From: Oncomelania hupensis
Taxonomy: Eukaryota; Mollusca; Gastropoda; Littorinimorpha; Pomatiopsidae
Reading direction: 5' to 3'
Length of the DNA stretch: 64,000 nt
Assembly: GCA_036898135.1 (NCBI GenBank)
Contig: CM072517.1
Coordinates: 60,348,990-60,412,989 of the forward strand
Position numbers and translations under genes: made by a program. The notes under the pieces were generated by a model. The model searched no databases and was not told where the DNA came from. It saw only the letters and a program-made list of their open reading frames with translations. Positions 11,067-23,220 of the stretch are shown in pieces (the stretch's first letter is position 1; every line of letters starts with the position of its first letter).

Positions 11067-12469
11067 AGTCCAACCGAATTCATCTCCTGCTTGGCATAGA
11101 TAAGAGCTCAATCCATGTGAATCCATCTCCAGCTTGGCATAGATAAGGCACGTTGTACAACATGGAGTTTGTATGACATGTTCCAAGATGATAAAACTTC
11201 CCTGTCGTTCATTTGCCCTGTTGAAAAGTTGTCTAATATCCCAGATTTTTATTTTTTATTTTTTTTTAAAATAATATCACCGATGAGAATAGGTAGTAAA
11301 TTAAGTAAAATAAATAAAAATGTAAAAATTGACCGGGTCCTCGCCAGAGCTAATTTGAAATCTTGCTTGCTTGACCTATTCGTATTTGACCGTGACTGAA
11401 AAGAATTCTACAGTAAGCACATTTATGATAGAAGGACTCAGCATGAGATTAGAAACATGACAAAAAAAGGAGTCAGCTTGACACATTCTGCAGAATTTGC
11501 TTTACCCTCCAGGATTAGTTAAATCGGAGATAGATGGGTTCTGCCTACAACGAATGGCCTCATTGATGCTGACAAAGCCAAGTTGCAGAGAATAAGATCC
11601 AATGAGGATTGAAAAGAGAAGAGGGCCCACCCAGCCCCAGTGAACTACTCCTTGGCTCCTGGCATAGTCTGCTCCCACTGCTGCTGTTTCGCAACTGTAT
11701 CAGGAGGCAAGACAGTATTTGGCAGAGAGGGCCATTTATCGGGTTTATATAGCAAAGCCTCGTATGATCATTTCATGTCTTGTAGGTATATAATGCTGGC
11801 TGCTTTTGATTTAATTAGTGGCTGAAATGAAAATGAATCTCCATAATAATTATTACAATGATTTCCAATGATTATGACATGATTTCCCTCACTGTGCTGT
11901 AAATACATGGTCCATTGTAAAAAAAAAAAAATAATAATAATAATTATGAACTCTGTGGTGTATGTACGACAGCCTGTAATTAGCATGCACAATTTGTGTG
12001 AAATAACAGTGTAATACGACGATCAGAAAAGTTTTCATCACATTGCATGATTTTTTTTTTTAAACCTGTAATTCAAGGCCTAAAAACATAGAACATCATA
12101 CCAAAAAAATTGTGCACCAAAATTATTGCAAATTATTATGTATTCCTCTTAGATTTTTTTTTCCAAACATACATCTTCTTGTGCATTGTGACATATATTT
12201 GTATGTATTCTTGATAATTGTAGAAATACTACATTTTTCATGTTGTTGTTTTTTTTTTTTTAATAAAGGAATACCACAACAACGTAGCCACACATATCAC
12301 TTGTGTAATTTTGTGTCAGTGTTTTTACTCTGTTGTAGTTATTCTGTTTAGTTTCTTCCTGAAAATACCAATGGAAAGTTTATACCCCTTTTACACAATG
12401 TGAATACGGAGAGTAGACTTGTGTCGCCGTTGATGTCAACCTTGCGTCGTCATTACAATTATATATCTA
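11067..12469. other. Non-coding stretch
   Basis: No gene or known repeat recognised. It includes an A-run plus AAT repeat near 11919-11945 and T-runs near 12050 and 12250. Confidence 0.4.
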
Positions 12470-12473
12470 TCTA

Positions 12474-12550
<77 letters not shown>
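12470..12550. repeat. (AT)n microsatellite
   Basis: About 80 bases of nearly perfect TA dinucleotide, preceded by a short CTAT tract. Confidence 0.95.
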
Positions 12551-12554
<4 letters not shown>

Positions 12555-12663
12555 ATTTTTGCTTTTTTAAAATCCAAATTTCTAGATTGCAGCACAGCAC
12601 GAATCTCAAACTGGATTTGCACTCGCACACATATATATGCAACAGAAGATAAAGCTTAACAAA

Positions 12664-14726
12664 TCATAGCTGAAGAGCAAGCAGGATTCAAGGCAGGGCG
12701 AAGTACCACTGAACAGATTTTCAACCTCAGAATAATCTGCGAGAAATACCTACAGCACCAACAACATCTATATCATGTGTTCGTAGACACCAAAAAGGCG
12801 TTTGACAGAGTCTGGCATGCAGCTCTGTGGGCAACCATGAGAGTGTACAACATCAGCCCTAAAATTATTATTGAAGTCATCAAAAGCCTGTATGACAAGG
12901 CTACCAGTGCAGTCCTCCACAACAGCGCCAACGGAAACTGGTTCAGAACAACAATCGGTGTGCGTCAGGGATGCCTACTCTCTCCACGCCTGTGCTTTCT
13001 TTCACTGGAAAGGACTTTTCAGTGGAGCTACTAGGCTAATTATAGCTGGCAAGCCCTGCAGCCAGCCGGCTAGCCTCATATCATGCCTGCAGTCTCGCTT
13101 CCCACGCTGCACGCTAACATACTAGACAAAGAACGGCGTACCACTGACTGGATATCATTCTCTAACTCTGTGCTATAGAACTGATCATGTTATGTGAAAT
13201 ATCGTTTGTTTTGTGGTAGTCCTTTTGCATTTTAGTTACTTTCATATCTGTGTTTTGTGTTAGCATAAACTAAATCTCAGAATACCATTTCGTTTGTCTT
13301 ATATTTTAGTCGATTTGACCGAGTGTACTGATCGGCCCTTCATTGCCTTGCAACGGACCGGTTTTCGATCTAGTGTATATACGCGTTTTAATTACACATT
13401 TAAATCCTTTCTACAATGTTCATCATTTGAAGTCACTTAGTACACAGTTTGAACTTTCTGGTGATGTGGTCGACAATATAAAATATTTTCTTGTGTTAGG
13501 TTGCAGGCCTCTGTAATTGTAGCGAATTTACGAAAGTCCCGTGGTGCTAATGGTGCAAGCAATAGGCACTCAATTGCATGTAGCGCAGCCGGCCGGCCAG
13601 CCCCCTGCCTGGCCCTATACAGTACAGAGCTTGGCGCGCGGTTAAAGTAATTATAAGCTTCCAGGCGAGTGCCAGTTGCATAGCTTGTGCTGTGGGTCGC
13701 TGGCCGTCTCTCAGCAGGTTATAAGCAGTCCAGCCTGCGTTAAGGGACCCTACGAGGCGGAACTAAGGGAGTTTTTAGACACAGTCTGAAAGTACTTGAA
13801 TGACCAAGCGTGTCTCCAACACTCTTCAACATCTTTATAGAGCACATCATGTCAGAGGCCCTTGCAGACCAAGAAAACACAGTCAGCATAGGGGGAAGAG
13901 CAATCTCCAACCTTCGTTTTGCAGACGACATTGATAGATTGGCTGGAGATGAACAAGAACTTGAACAGCTGGTACAGAGGCTTGACACCACCTCCAGAGC
14001 TTATGGAATGAAAATAAGTGCAGAGAAGACCAAAATGATGACCAACAACACCAATGGCATCAACTCGGACATCAAAGTCCAAGGCCAATCCCTCAACACA
14101 GTGCATAGCTTCAAATATTTAGGAGCCATTGTATCAGACAGTGGGTCCTGACAGGGTACTCTCCCAGATCGCACAAACTGCTGTCCTCTCCAGGATCGCA
14201 CAAACCACTGCTGCCCTGGCGAGGTTGAAGCCAATTTGGAAAGACAGGACCATCATTCCACATTCCAAGGTAAGTCATCTCAATCTTCATATATGCTTGC
14301 GAAACATGGACCCTCACAGCAGATCTCCAACGAAGAATCCAAAGCATGGAGATGAGGTGCTACAGAAGACTTCTGGGCATTTCCTATACACAGCACATCA
14401 CCAATGACGAAGTCCGACAGACCATCACACAAGCCATTGGACAACACAATGACCTGCTGCTCACAGTGGTGAAAAAACGTAAACTCCGATGGTATGGCCA
14501 CGTCACCAGATCATCAGGTCTTGCAAAGACCATCTTGCAAGGCACATTGCAAGGAGGTAGAAGAAGAGGGAGACCGAAAAAGAGATGGGAGGACAACATT
14601 CGAGAATGGACTGGTTTGACACTGAGCGAAACAATCAGGGTTGCTGAGGACAGAAAAAGATGGAGTACGCTGGTTAAACGATCATCTGTGGTGCCCCTAC
14701 GACCTCCGAGTTACGGGATAGGATAG
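12664..14726 (+). pseudogene. LINE reverse transcriptase remnant
   Basis: The frame runs to the insertion at 12987, resumes at 13813 to a stop at 14149-14151, and continues in a shifted frame from 14346 to 14726. The protein pieces are clearly non-LTR RT (motif FADD present) with the basic GRRRGRPKKRW tail. N-terminal endonuclease and most of the RT fingers are missing because of 5' truncation. Confidence 0.88.
12987..13812. mobile_element. Roughly 826-bp insertion in the LINE
   Basis: The LINE sequence reads TACTCTCTCCA up to 12986 and resumes TCTCCAACACTCTTC at 13813, so TCTCCA flanks the insert as a 6-bp duplication. If the CA is given to the element, the ends are CACGC...GCGTG and the duplication is TCTC. 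The interior is unrelated to the LINE, with no recognisable open frame and G+C-rich ends containing GCCGGC-type motifs. Class unknown; probably a non-autonomous DNA element. Confidence 0.75.
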
Positions 14727-14835
14727 GATAGGTACACAGATTAACTTTGGCAGCCGAGCTTGACACTCTCACATACACGTTTTCATGTTCATAGTTGTAG
14801 AACACGTGCAACTATCGACATAAAATTTCCCCATT

Positions 14836-15407
14836 GGGGGTGCCGGGGGTTTCTGTATAAATAATATCCCAACTTTCTGGAAATTGAGTGCTTTAAGTTC
14901 CCACTGTCGCTGTCTTTCTCCCTTGTTCTTTTTCATTCCTACTTTGTTCTATCAATCTACTATACTATCTTCTTCTTCGCTAGACAAGTCACATACCTTT
15001 TTTCTGGAAAACTTCCAAAACTCCTCATATGTGTACGAGGTCTGTTGGGTCATCTTGGGAATATTGGACGCTTTTGCCAAATAGGGCTTCCTATGATATT
15101 CTTATTTAGCAATGTATGCATTTTATATGAATGTGTTCTGTTGATATTTTATAATGACGTTTATATTCTATTTTGTTTTTGTAAACGGGGTTTCAATAAA
15201 TTAGAGCATATAGCCTCAGAATCCCCTGCATGGGATGCCTTTATTATAAAGTGACCGGCTGGTGGAGTGCCTTCAGTGTTACTATTAGGGTTGTTTCAGC
15301 AGATCTTTGTACGGATCAGGAGCGTCCTCTTTCAAACAAGTTGTGGTCCTGATTTTGTGGTACTGATTCGGTTCTTTGCAGTCCGCTGGATCCTGTAAGC
15401 AATGAAT
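14836..15407 (+). repeat. 580-bp family, near full length
   Basis: It runs from GGGGTGCCGGGGGTTTCTGT through GTCGCTGTCTTTCTC, the TTTCTGGAAAACTTCC stretch, GTAAACGGGGTTTCAATAAA and CCCTGCATGGGATGCC, to CCGCTGGATCCTGTAAGC. It belongs to the subfamily with GAGCGTCCTCTTTCAAACAAG near the 3' end. A TATAAATAA lies about 20 bases from the 5' end. Confidence 0.88.
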
Positions 15408-16440
15408 AACTAACCGACATAAAATTCAGGAATAAATGCACTTAAGATCAACATATGTCTATTAAGGTACAATTTTTAAAAATAAATACAACTACTATCA
15501 ATGAGCAGTGAGAAATATTTATACTTGGCTAACTCATTCTGGATGGCATCTGACAATTCCTGATTACAATGTTACTTTCCTTCCCAAATAACCATCTGTA
15601 CCAATATAAATGCTCACATACTACACACACACTCGCAAGTCACATACACAACACATATCACTCCCCAAAAATGTTTGTGTTCTGTGATTTCTGTGTTGTT
15701 TGGATAAATTAAATTATGCTTAGTATCGTGTCCCAAACCATGTACATTATATCTTAAAGAGCTCACTAAATTAGCACTCCCTAGTTGGCAAGAAAATAAA
15801 GTTTGATTGAAAGATGATCTGAAAGTCAAACTCAATTTGTGCAACGATGTTATCAACACCCTGCAGTCTGGAATGAGTTGAGATTATTATCTCCGATCCC
15901 CTAAATTCTTTTATTTGTCCCATACAAATAATCTATTATTCGAACTCTTTCTGCCTTTTCTCTCGCACATATGAATTTTTGAATGTCGGGTATTGACAAA
16001 TTTGAATAAAGTGAATAATCTTCAATATGATGAAGAGATTATACTGTATGTGTTGCACGAATCAATGGTTAATTCAGCACCGATGCCGGCATCTTGTGTA
16101 ACTCCAATGTGTTATCCACGCAGGCTGTTTACTCAGCAACAAGGCAGGAGTCGTCATATAAAGTTTTCCAACTGTATTCATCAAACATCAACAACTGCAT
16201 CCAAATTGCTGTTTAAAAAATGTATTTAAAAAAAAAAATCTTGCAAGCTGACAGTGCATTCATTATTGGTATAGAAATCAATACATAATATAATAATTTT
16301 TAAAAAAATTCATTTACTTCATAATTTAAATATAATATAATATGATCTAATATAATATAGTTCAAAACAAATTCATGTACTACATAATTGAAATCTAATG
16401 TAATATTATTTTAATAGACCATAATTTGTATATAGTATCA
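15408..16440. other. Non-coding AT-rich stretch
   Basis: No gene or known repeat recognised. The 16240-16440 part is over 80 per cent A+T with repeated TAATATAAT motifs. Confidence 0.4.
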
Positions 16441-16447
16441 TACAATG

Positions 16448-17898
16448 TGAGCAACCATGAGAGTGTACAACATCAGCCCTAAAATTATTAAGTCATCGAA
16501 AGCCTGTAGGATAAGGCTACCAGTACTGTCCTCCACAACAGCGCCATCGGGAACTGATTGAGAACCACAATCGATGTGCTTTAAGTATGCCTACTCTCTC
16601 CAACACTCTTTACACATCTTCCTAGAGCGAATCCTGTCAGATGCCCTTGCAGATCACGAAGGCACACTCAGCACAGGGGGAAGAGCAATCTCCAACCTCC
16701 GTTTTGTGGATGACATTGATGGATTGACTAGAGAGGAACAAGAACTTGAATAGCTTGTACAGAGGCTTGACACCACCTCCAGAGCCTATGGAGTGGAAAA
16801 AAGTGCAGAGAAGACCAAAATGATGACCAATAACACTTAAGGCGTCAACAACGAAGTCTGACAGACCATCACACAAGTCATCGAATAACATGATGGCCAC
16901 GTCATCAGAGCATCAGGCCTTGCAAAAACCATCATGCAAGGCACGGTGTAAGAAGGCAGAAGAAAAGGGAGACAAAAAACAGGGTGGAGAATAGCTGAAG
17001 AAAAAAATCTCTGAAATCCGGCCGGGGTCCAGGGGCCGCCGTAAAAGGGGTCTGGGGGGGCGAAGCCCCCCTAAAACTAAAAGTTTTATAGCATTTAAAA
17101 CCCCAAAAGTATGCTTTTTGTGAGAGATAAATTTGGATGTTTTTCATAATAGTTAATATTCATGCATTCATAGATAGACATTATTATTTTTTATATTATT
17201 ATTAAGACTAATGTTCACATACACACAAAAAAACTTTACTTGGAAAAAAACACCTGAATAGGTTTGTGTCAACATATGCAAGATTATGGCAACTGTCACA
17301 AACAAGCTTGCTTCCTAGTATTAAAATCTAAATTAAAAAAATAAGAAAGCAAATCAATACTCTATTATCAATTTATATTCTTTTGTCCAGCCATTCCCAC
17401 TTCCAACTGTTTTTGCATTCATCCTGGAATATATCTCCTCGATGTACGATCTTTAAAATGCAAGACATTCTTAGATTCTCACTGTTGTGGTACTGACACA
17501 CTGAAACTGTGAGGGTGACTAATACAAAAACAAATATAGCTACCCCCGTTCCGTACATTGGCGCGCTAATTGAAGGGAGGCAATTTGTCAATTTGACCAA
17601 AAACTGAAAACTCATAAAATAATTTGTTTAAAAATAATTAAATTACTATTTTAAAAAAATTCTCGGTAAGGAAAAAAAACATCGGAAAGAAATTTTTTTT
17701 TCTCGGAAAATCGCGAATCGGCGGACAATTCTCAACCCTGAAAAGAAGAGGTGGGAGGACAACATTCGAGAATGGACTGGCTTGACACTGAGCGAAGCCA
17801 TCAGGGTTGCTGAGAACAGAGAAAGATGGAGTATGCTGGTTAAATTAAACGATCATCTGTGGTGCCCCAATGACCTTTGAGTTACGGGATAGGATAGG
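16448..17898 (+). mobile_element. Diverged LINE copy, interrupted, ending next to the sulfatase stop codon
   Basis: From GCAACCATGAGAGTGTACAA onward it follows the LINE at 54693, with stops, an internal deletion near 16838, and FVDD in place of FADD near 16700. The match breaks at 16979, resumes at 17741 (AAAAGAAGAGGTGGGAGGAC) and ends with GGATAGGATAGGG at about 17898. The minus-strand sulfatase stop codon is only 9-10 bases further on. Confidence 0.85.
16980..17740. mobile_element. hAT-like non-autonomous element inside the LINE
   Basis: The left end reads CAGGGTGGAGAATAG and the right end, reversed, CAGGGTTGAGAATTG: imperfect 15-bp TIRs with hAT-type CAGGG starts. A-rich sequence on both sides (AAAAAA and AAAAGA) is compatible with a short duplication. 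The interior holds GGTCTGGGGGGGCGAAGCCC, a G-run palindrome also met in the element at 49657. No transposase is seen. Confidence 0.72.
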
Positions 17899-17906
17899 GT
17901 ATGTTG

Positions 17907-18085
17907 CTAAACTTGGCACCAGCCCGGTGTCCACACACCACCAAAGTTTTTGGGGTCACCGTTGGGATCAAGCGGTTTGTTCTGAGGCGGGACACCAGAG
18001 GACATCCAAACCTTTAGCCTGTCCAGCATGAACTTGAGCATTTCCGGCTGGCTCTGGGATAAGTCCTTCCTCTCCTCAGGATCCT
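17907..18085 (-). CDS. Arylsulfatase exon 14 (C-terminus and stop)
   Basis: It starts after a TTTTACAG acceptor in phase 1 and encodes EDPEERKDLSQSQPEMLKFM through NFGGVWTPGWCQV and a stop. The LYNLREDPEE join with exon 13 is typical of arylsulfatases. A LINE tail lies 9-10 bases past the stop. Confidence 0.93.
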
Positions 18086-18683
18086 CTGTAAAACGTACAC
18101 CCATAATTATAATTATATTATATCAACAAGCCTTCTTGAACATGTTCTGCTGGCCAAGCCTGTAGGTATTAAAGTGCTCCAAACATACTCCGTTGTCAAA
18201 ACATTGATTATTAATAAACATGACACAAGTTGTCAAGAAATCAATCATTAGAATATGAGAAATACACTCACAATACCGCTGTCAATAAATCAATTAGCAA
18301 TCAATCAGTAAAACACTCAAACCCCATTCAGTTGTCAAGAAATCAATTAGTATAAAAGGCTCAAAACATATTCAGTTGTCAAGAATATGGAGTAGACTTC
18401 ATCACGCTCAACTATGCTACCTGATACTAATGTTGCTGCACATATGATTTGTGAGTAAAACAAATTGTATTTACAGAACATACAGTGCATACCAAAATCA
18501 TCAATGCATACAACATTACTCGGGATCTTTTTTATTTCATCCTTCATAAGCATATCCTTCAAGGACCTGGAATTTGCTTTGATCAACAAAGTGGACATGA
18601 TCATCGTTACCATCATCCTCTTCCCCAGCTACAAAATTATAATGTAACTTGTAAAACAGCTTAAACGTCACGACCCAACTGAC

Positions 18684-18829
18684 CCCTGAGGTTGTAGAGC
18701 TGCGGTTCCCACACTTTCTTCTTGTCCGCTACAGAGCTGAAGTTGAGCTCAGGTTTGTACACGGTGGGCTCCGGATACCAACTGTTGAAGTCTCCAGGCG
18801 AGCCCGTCAGCAGCTTATAGTCTTTGTAC
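18684..18829 (-). CDS. Arylsulfatase exon 13
   Basis: Encodes YKDYKLLTGSPGDFNSWYPE ... VWEPQLYNLR. The Y-K-L-I/L-x-G-x-P-G pattern and W-Y-P match the C-terminal subdomain of ARSB/I/J sulfatases. Donor GTCAGT, acceptor TTGAAG. Confidence 0.92.
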
Positions 18830-19253
18830 CTTCAATCAGCCAAAGAATGTGGTTTCAATATTCTGTATGATACGTGAGTTGATACGACTATGGTGGAAAC
18901 CCATACATTTCAGCTTTGTGATACATGTTCCAGCAGAAACGGGGCAGGACCAAAATGATGCGGAAAATAAGAACAGACAACGGATAGCAGTTATATACTA
19001 CAGTGGAACTTCCGGTATAAGACTGTCCAAAATCTTGAGAAAAAATGGTCTTATAATAGAGGTGGTCTTATACCAGAAATAGGGGAGGGGGGAGTGGGGG
19101 GGAGGTCAGGGTCGGAGGGGTATCACCGTATGTAGTCATAATTTTCACACTCATCAGCATGAATTCTCGGACATATTTCATTTTTAGCTTTCTCTTTTAT
19201 TAACAACTTCAAATGTTTAACAACACTTTTAGCTTTCACACTGCTGTGAAATG

Positions 19254-19439
19254 TGTAACATCATCGCATGCATGCTAGCAGACGACCCAAGGGAAACAAG
19301 ACTTTCATAATCTAACAAGGGAAATAACGCTGGTAACGTCCGGTCAGATTAAAGGTCTCTGCTCTAAAGACACGCTTGGTCTCTATCATTGATCTTCACT
19401 CTCTCGTCTCTCTAGCACCACAAACACGCCAATATTACA
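19254..19439 (+). repeat. Gypsy 5' LTR, 186 bp
   Basis: It begins TGTAACATC and ends ATATTACA, the TG...CA inverted ends of an LTR, and is followed at once by TGGTGGCAGCGGTGG, the usual form of a primer-binding site in animal gypsy elements. No matching 3' LTR was found because the element is truncated. Confidence 0.75.
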
Positions 19440-19468
19440 TGGTGGCAGCGGTGGTTGAGAAGTAGAAG

Positions 19469-20367
19469 ATGGAAAACGCACCAGAAGCAATAAACGAGGA
19501 AAGGGAAGCAGTCCATCGCCCGGTGAATCTACCACCACCAAAACCGTTTGACGGGACGCCGGCGAATTGGCCAAAATGGCGTCAGCGGTTCGAGCGATAC
19601 CGCAACGGCTCAGGTCTCGCAGCAAAGCCTAGGGACCAACAAGTTAGTGTGTTCCTATACACGATGGGCGAGGCAGCCGATGACATCTTACTGACTTTAA
19701 ACATTAATGAAGATGAAGAGGCCACCACCTACGACACCCTCCTGAAAGCTTTCAACGGCCACTTTGACACACGCAAAAACGTAATCGTCGAAAGGGCCAA
19801 ATTCAACAAGCGAGTGCAGAAAGCGGGGGAGGGGGTCTAATCCTTCATACAGGACCTCTACAAACTGGCGGAGGATTGCAATTTTGGAACTCTAAAAGAG
19901 GAGTTGATACGAGACAGAATTGTGGTTGGGGTCTTAGATGACACCCTGTCAAACGACCTACAGTCGCAGGCAAAACTAACACTTCTCGAGGCCGTCCGCC
20001 TCAGCAGACAAGCAGAGGCTCGCAGAGAGAGCCAGCCACTCATCAGGCCGGGGAACAACTCGACAAGCTTGGATGAGATCAAGCGACAACCCGTTTATCA
20101 CAAGCTCCCGTCTGATAAAAGGAATCAGGCGCACCAACCGCGTATTCAACGCAATAACCCCACCAACAGCAACAAATGTGGGTACTGTGGCAAGGAGCCA
20201 CACAATCAAGACAGGTGCCCTGCTCGGAACGCGACCTGCACCACTTGCCACAAAAGAGGGCACTACGAAGCAGTTTGCCGCAGTGGTGCTCCTGTTTTCG
20301 ACCGACGGCGTGGGTCTGTCCATGAACTATCCGACGATGAATCTCACTTCGACGCCGATTTCCTCGG
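19469..20367 (+). pseudogene. Gypsy gag with one in-frame nonsense codon
   Basis: From ATG 19469 the frame encodes a capsid-like region (PPPKPFDGTPANWPKWRQRF) to a TAA at 19838-19840, then continues in the same frame with SFIQDLYKLAEDCNFGTLKE. Two CCHC knuckles follow: C-x2-C-x4-H-x4-C (CGYCGKEPHNQDRC) and C-x2-C-x4-H-x4-C (CTTCHKRGHYEAVC). The expected residue at the TAA is Glu, a single-base change from GAA. The frame runs into pol once the insert at 20368-21986 is removed. Confidence 0.88.
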
Positions 20368-21986
20368 TGTGACAAGGCGTGCAATCACCCTCTGACGTAG
20401 GCTAGCCGCAGTCATTCCACACACTCAGCCAACGACGATTTCCACTTAACCAGCCATCTCTAGCAGGCTCGCTCGCCAATTCGCTTAAGCCCCGCCCCTC
20501 GGGCATCAAGTTAAAGCCTGCCACAGAACCTGACTTAGTGTCAGTCCCAAGCCTTCCAGCCTTGAAGTCACAACCTGCCCGAAGACACGTCTCCATCACC
20601 GAGTGACCTCTGAGCTTCGACAGTACCCGTGTGCTTCCACCCGTCTTAAGCCAAGGTAAGAGAGGGAACTTACTCTTTGTCATATAGCAAACCCATCCCC
20701 CGTCGTTCGCCCCTCATGTTCATGCGTCCTGTCGATATGTATGTTCATGTTTATAGTTTTGCCTTGATGTGTTGCTGTGACTTGTATTTATCCCTTGCAC
20801 ATATTTTTCTACCTTGTATATGACCCATGACATGTTTGGATTTATGCTTGTATGCTCCGTTAGCCCCATGTGTAAATACCCCATGCCATGCTGCCCCCTC
20901 CACATAGATTAAAGTCCCCAGTACAGCCCAGGCCTACAGCCCCTTTGCCCTGTACCCCTTCCATGTGCTTTCCACCATGCTCCCAATGTATAAATATTTG
21001 CCCTGTTGCCGACCCCATCCTAATGCGCCGAAGGTATCACCTACTAGCGGCTGCCAATAAACTCCACTTTGGCCCAGTAAATCTAGTTGCATTGTCTGAC
21101 TGTTGGTATATGCGCCGGCTCAACCCTTGACCGGTCAACCAATTTGAATTCTGAGAAGGGCGATTGTACCACAGGCCCTGAATCCACACTATCCCGATCC
21201 CCCGCTGATACAGAGTCTGTATTACATTACAGACGGGTTCCTGTACCGGGCGAATCACCCCGGCCTTGTATCATCTCCCAGTCGCTGACCCGCTGCAGGC
21301 CCCTGACATCCCAGGAGGTCAATGAGAAGCGTGACTCGGGACTTCGCCATTTTCCTAGACGGCTAGCTACGAAAGCCGAATTCTAGCCCTGTACCCTGCA
21401 CAAGACAATCACTCGTGATCGATGCGTCACCGCGTGACCAACTGACCTGTATCATCGCTGACCACGCCACGCGAACCCAGATAAACAAGCCACCCAGAGT
21501 ATCCTGGACCAATCGCCGCTCTGCAGTACCGAGCTAAGTGATTAGCCTACGAGAATCCCCACTCGCCAGATTATCAGAGAGACCCTGAAACCATACAGAT
21601 ACACTCTCGCCCTGTGATGAAATCAGTCTACAGTAGCTCTAGTACCCCCGATATTGACTACCCAGAATATCACCGAACTACTCCCTACTGAAAGACGCTA
21701 TGCCAGTGACTCACGTTAAAGTTACTTGACCCAGACTCCCCACTTCAAATTAATAAAAGTAAATAGTTAAGAATTGCACTTATCCTGACTGGCCTTTGAA
21801 TTTGAATTTCTTAACTAGTATAGTCTACCCTCTATCTCGTCTATTCCCTGTCTGTCTCTCACTTATGTAGTTGGCCTAGCATTAATCTCTTGAATGTCAT
21901 CGCACCATTAGCCTATCAAAGGAGGTAATAAAGCGCTAGAGATTAAGAGCTTACCCTTCATTCCCCCAACCCCTTTATTCGTGACA
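20368..21986. mobile_element. Solo-LTR-like insertion in gypsy gag-pol, 5-bp duplication CTCGG
   Basis: CTCGG stands at 20363-20367 and 21987-21991. The insert begins TGTGACA and ends GTGACA, giving TG...CA termini. Removing it plus one CTCGG rejoins gag and pol in frame (ADFLG to GHIYHLEDQ). It contains a TATAAATA near 20989 and AATAAA near 21056, as an LTR would. No long coding frame is present. It could instead be a non-autonomous LTR element. Confidence 0.85.
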
Positions 21987-23220
21987 CTCGGGCACATATA
22001 CCACCTTGAGGACCAGGACTGCTGGTCAACACAGATTCTGGTGGACAACAAACCCCACACCTTCAAGCTAGACACCGGAGCTTCAGTTTCCGTAATCAGC
22101 GAGTCATGGGCTGATACACACCAGATCTACAAATCAAAAAAAGAGCTTAGGGGTCCTGGCAACACCAAACTCACTGTCCTCGGCTCAGTCCAAGCGCAAC
22201 TGCAGCACAAAGATAAGAAAATCTCAGAGACGCTCTATGTGCTGAAGGGACAGTCCTGCTCTCTTCTCAGCAGATCGGCCTGCTCCAAGCTAGGTCTCAT
22301 CACTCGAGTGGAAAGCATCTCTAACCAAGAAACTCCAGACTTCAAAGGCGAGTTCCCCACACTCTTCCAAGGTCTAGGCAACCTTAGAGTCCCTCACTCC
22401 ATTGTGCTCAACCCCGATGTACAACCAACATGCATCTATGCGCCCCGCAAAATCCCCCACCCTTTGATTCCCAAGGTTAAGAAGGAAATAGATAGCATGC
22501 TCAAAGAAGGCATCATCTCGCCAGTAACTGAGCCCACCAGCTGGTGCTCAGGGATAGTAGTGGTCCCCAAACCTAATGGATCCATCCGCATATGTGTCGA
22601 CCTCACCCGACTGAACAAGGCGGTGAAGCGCGAAGTTCACCCCATGGCGACAGTCGATGACAGCTTGGCCAAGCTTAGTGGGTCAAAGGTTTTTACAAAA
22701 CTAGATGCAAAAAGTGGATTTTGGCAAATTCCGCTGAGCGATGATTCCAAGCTGTACACCACCTTCGTCACACCATTTGGGCGATTCTGCTTTAACCGGG
22801 TTCCCTTCGGAATAAGCACAGCCAGCGAGGTCTTCCAGCGCACAATCTCAGCCATCCTCACTGACTTGGAAGGCGTCATCTGCCATATGGATGACATCCT
22901 GGTCCATGCGGCAGACAATGCAACGCACAACCAGCGCGTCCGAGACGTACTTCAGCGACTCCATGAAGCTGGACTCACACTCAATGAAAAATGTGAATTT
23001 TCCAAGCCATCAGTTCACTTTCTGGGCCACATCATCGATGGCACAGGCATCCATGTCCATCCGTCCAAGGTAGAAGCCATCACCAACTTTCCTCAGCCTA
23101 ACAACATCACAGAACTACAACGTTTCATGGGCATGCTCAACCAACTGGCCAAGTTCACACCGAATCTTGCCAACTTCACTGCGCCACTCCGCATTCTACT
23201 CCGCAAAAACACGACCATGG
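21987..23220 (+). pseudogene. Gypsy pol: protease and reverse transcriptase, truncated
   Basis: The frame reads HIYHLEDQDCWSTQILVD, then the aspartic protease motif LDTGASVSVIS. RT follows: VPKPNGSIRICVDLTRLNKA, FTKLDAKSGFWQIPL, FGISTASEVFQ, and the catalytic HMDDILVHA (Y-x-D-D variant). It ends in the thumb region LRKNTTM; codons after about 23218 are unrelated flank to a stop at 23298. RNase H and integrase are absent, so it cannot act alone. Confidence 0.9.

Larger units (their letters stand above)
12655..14735 (+). mobile_element. 5'-truncated LINE copy, split by an insertion
   Basis: Both halves (12655-12986 and 13813-14735) match the better LINE copy at 54693-56122. The left half encodes the RT fingers and palm (AEEQAGFKAGRSTTEQIFN, KKAFDRVWHAALWAT, GVRQGCLLSP). 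The right half holds FADDIDRLAG, with the catalytic Asp pair, and the C-terminal GRPKKRWEDNIREWTG. The copy ends in tandem GGATA. Frameshifts and a partial local duplication near 14150-14215 break the frame, so the copy is dead. Confidence 0.92.
19254..23220 (+). mobile_element. Ty3/gypsy LTR retrotransposon, 3'-truncated
   Basis: Order is 5' LTR, primer-binding site, gag with two zinc knuckles, protease and reverse transcriptase, then an abrupt end inside the region before RNase H. No RNase H, integrase or 3' LTR follows. A solo-LTR-like insert splits gag from pol. A 24-bp direct repeat (about 19204-19226 and 23236-23259, around AAATGTTTAACAACAC) flanks the whole unit. It may be pogo sequence duplicated on both sides or a scar of the deletion. 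Confidence 0.88.

Noticed and set aside
12664..14726. Host gene with reverse-transcriptase domain
   Set aside because: Frameshifts, 5' truncation, GGATA tail and five sister copies show that it is a LINE.
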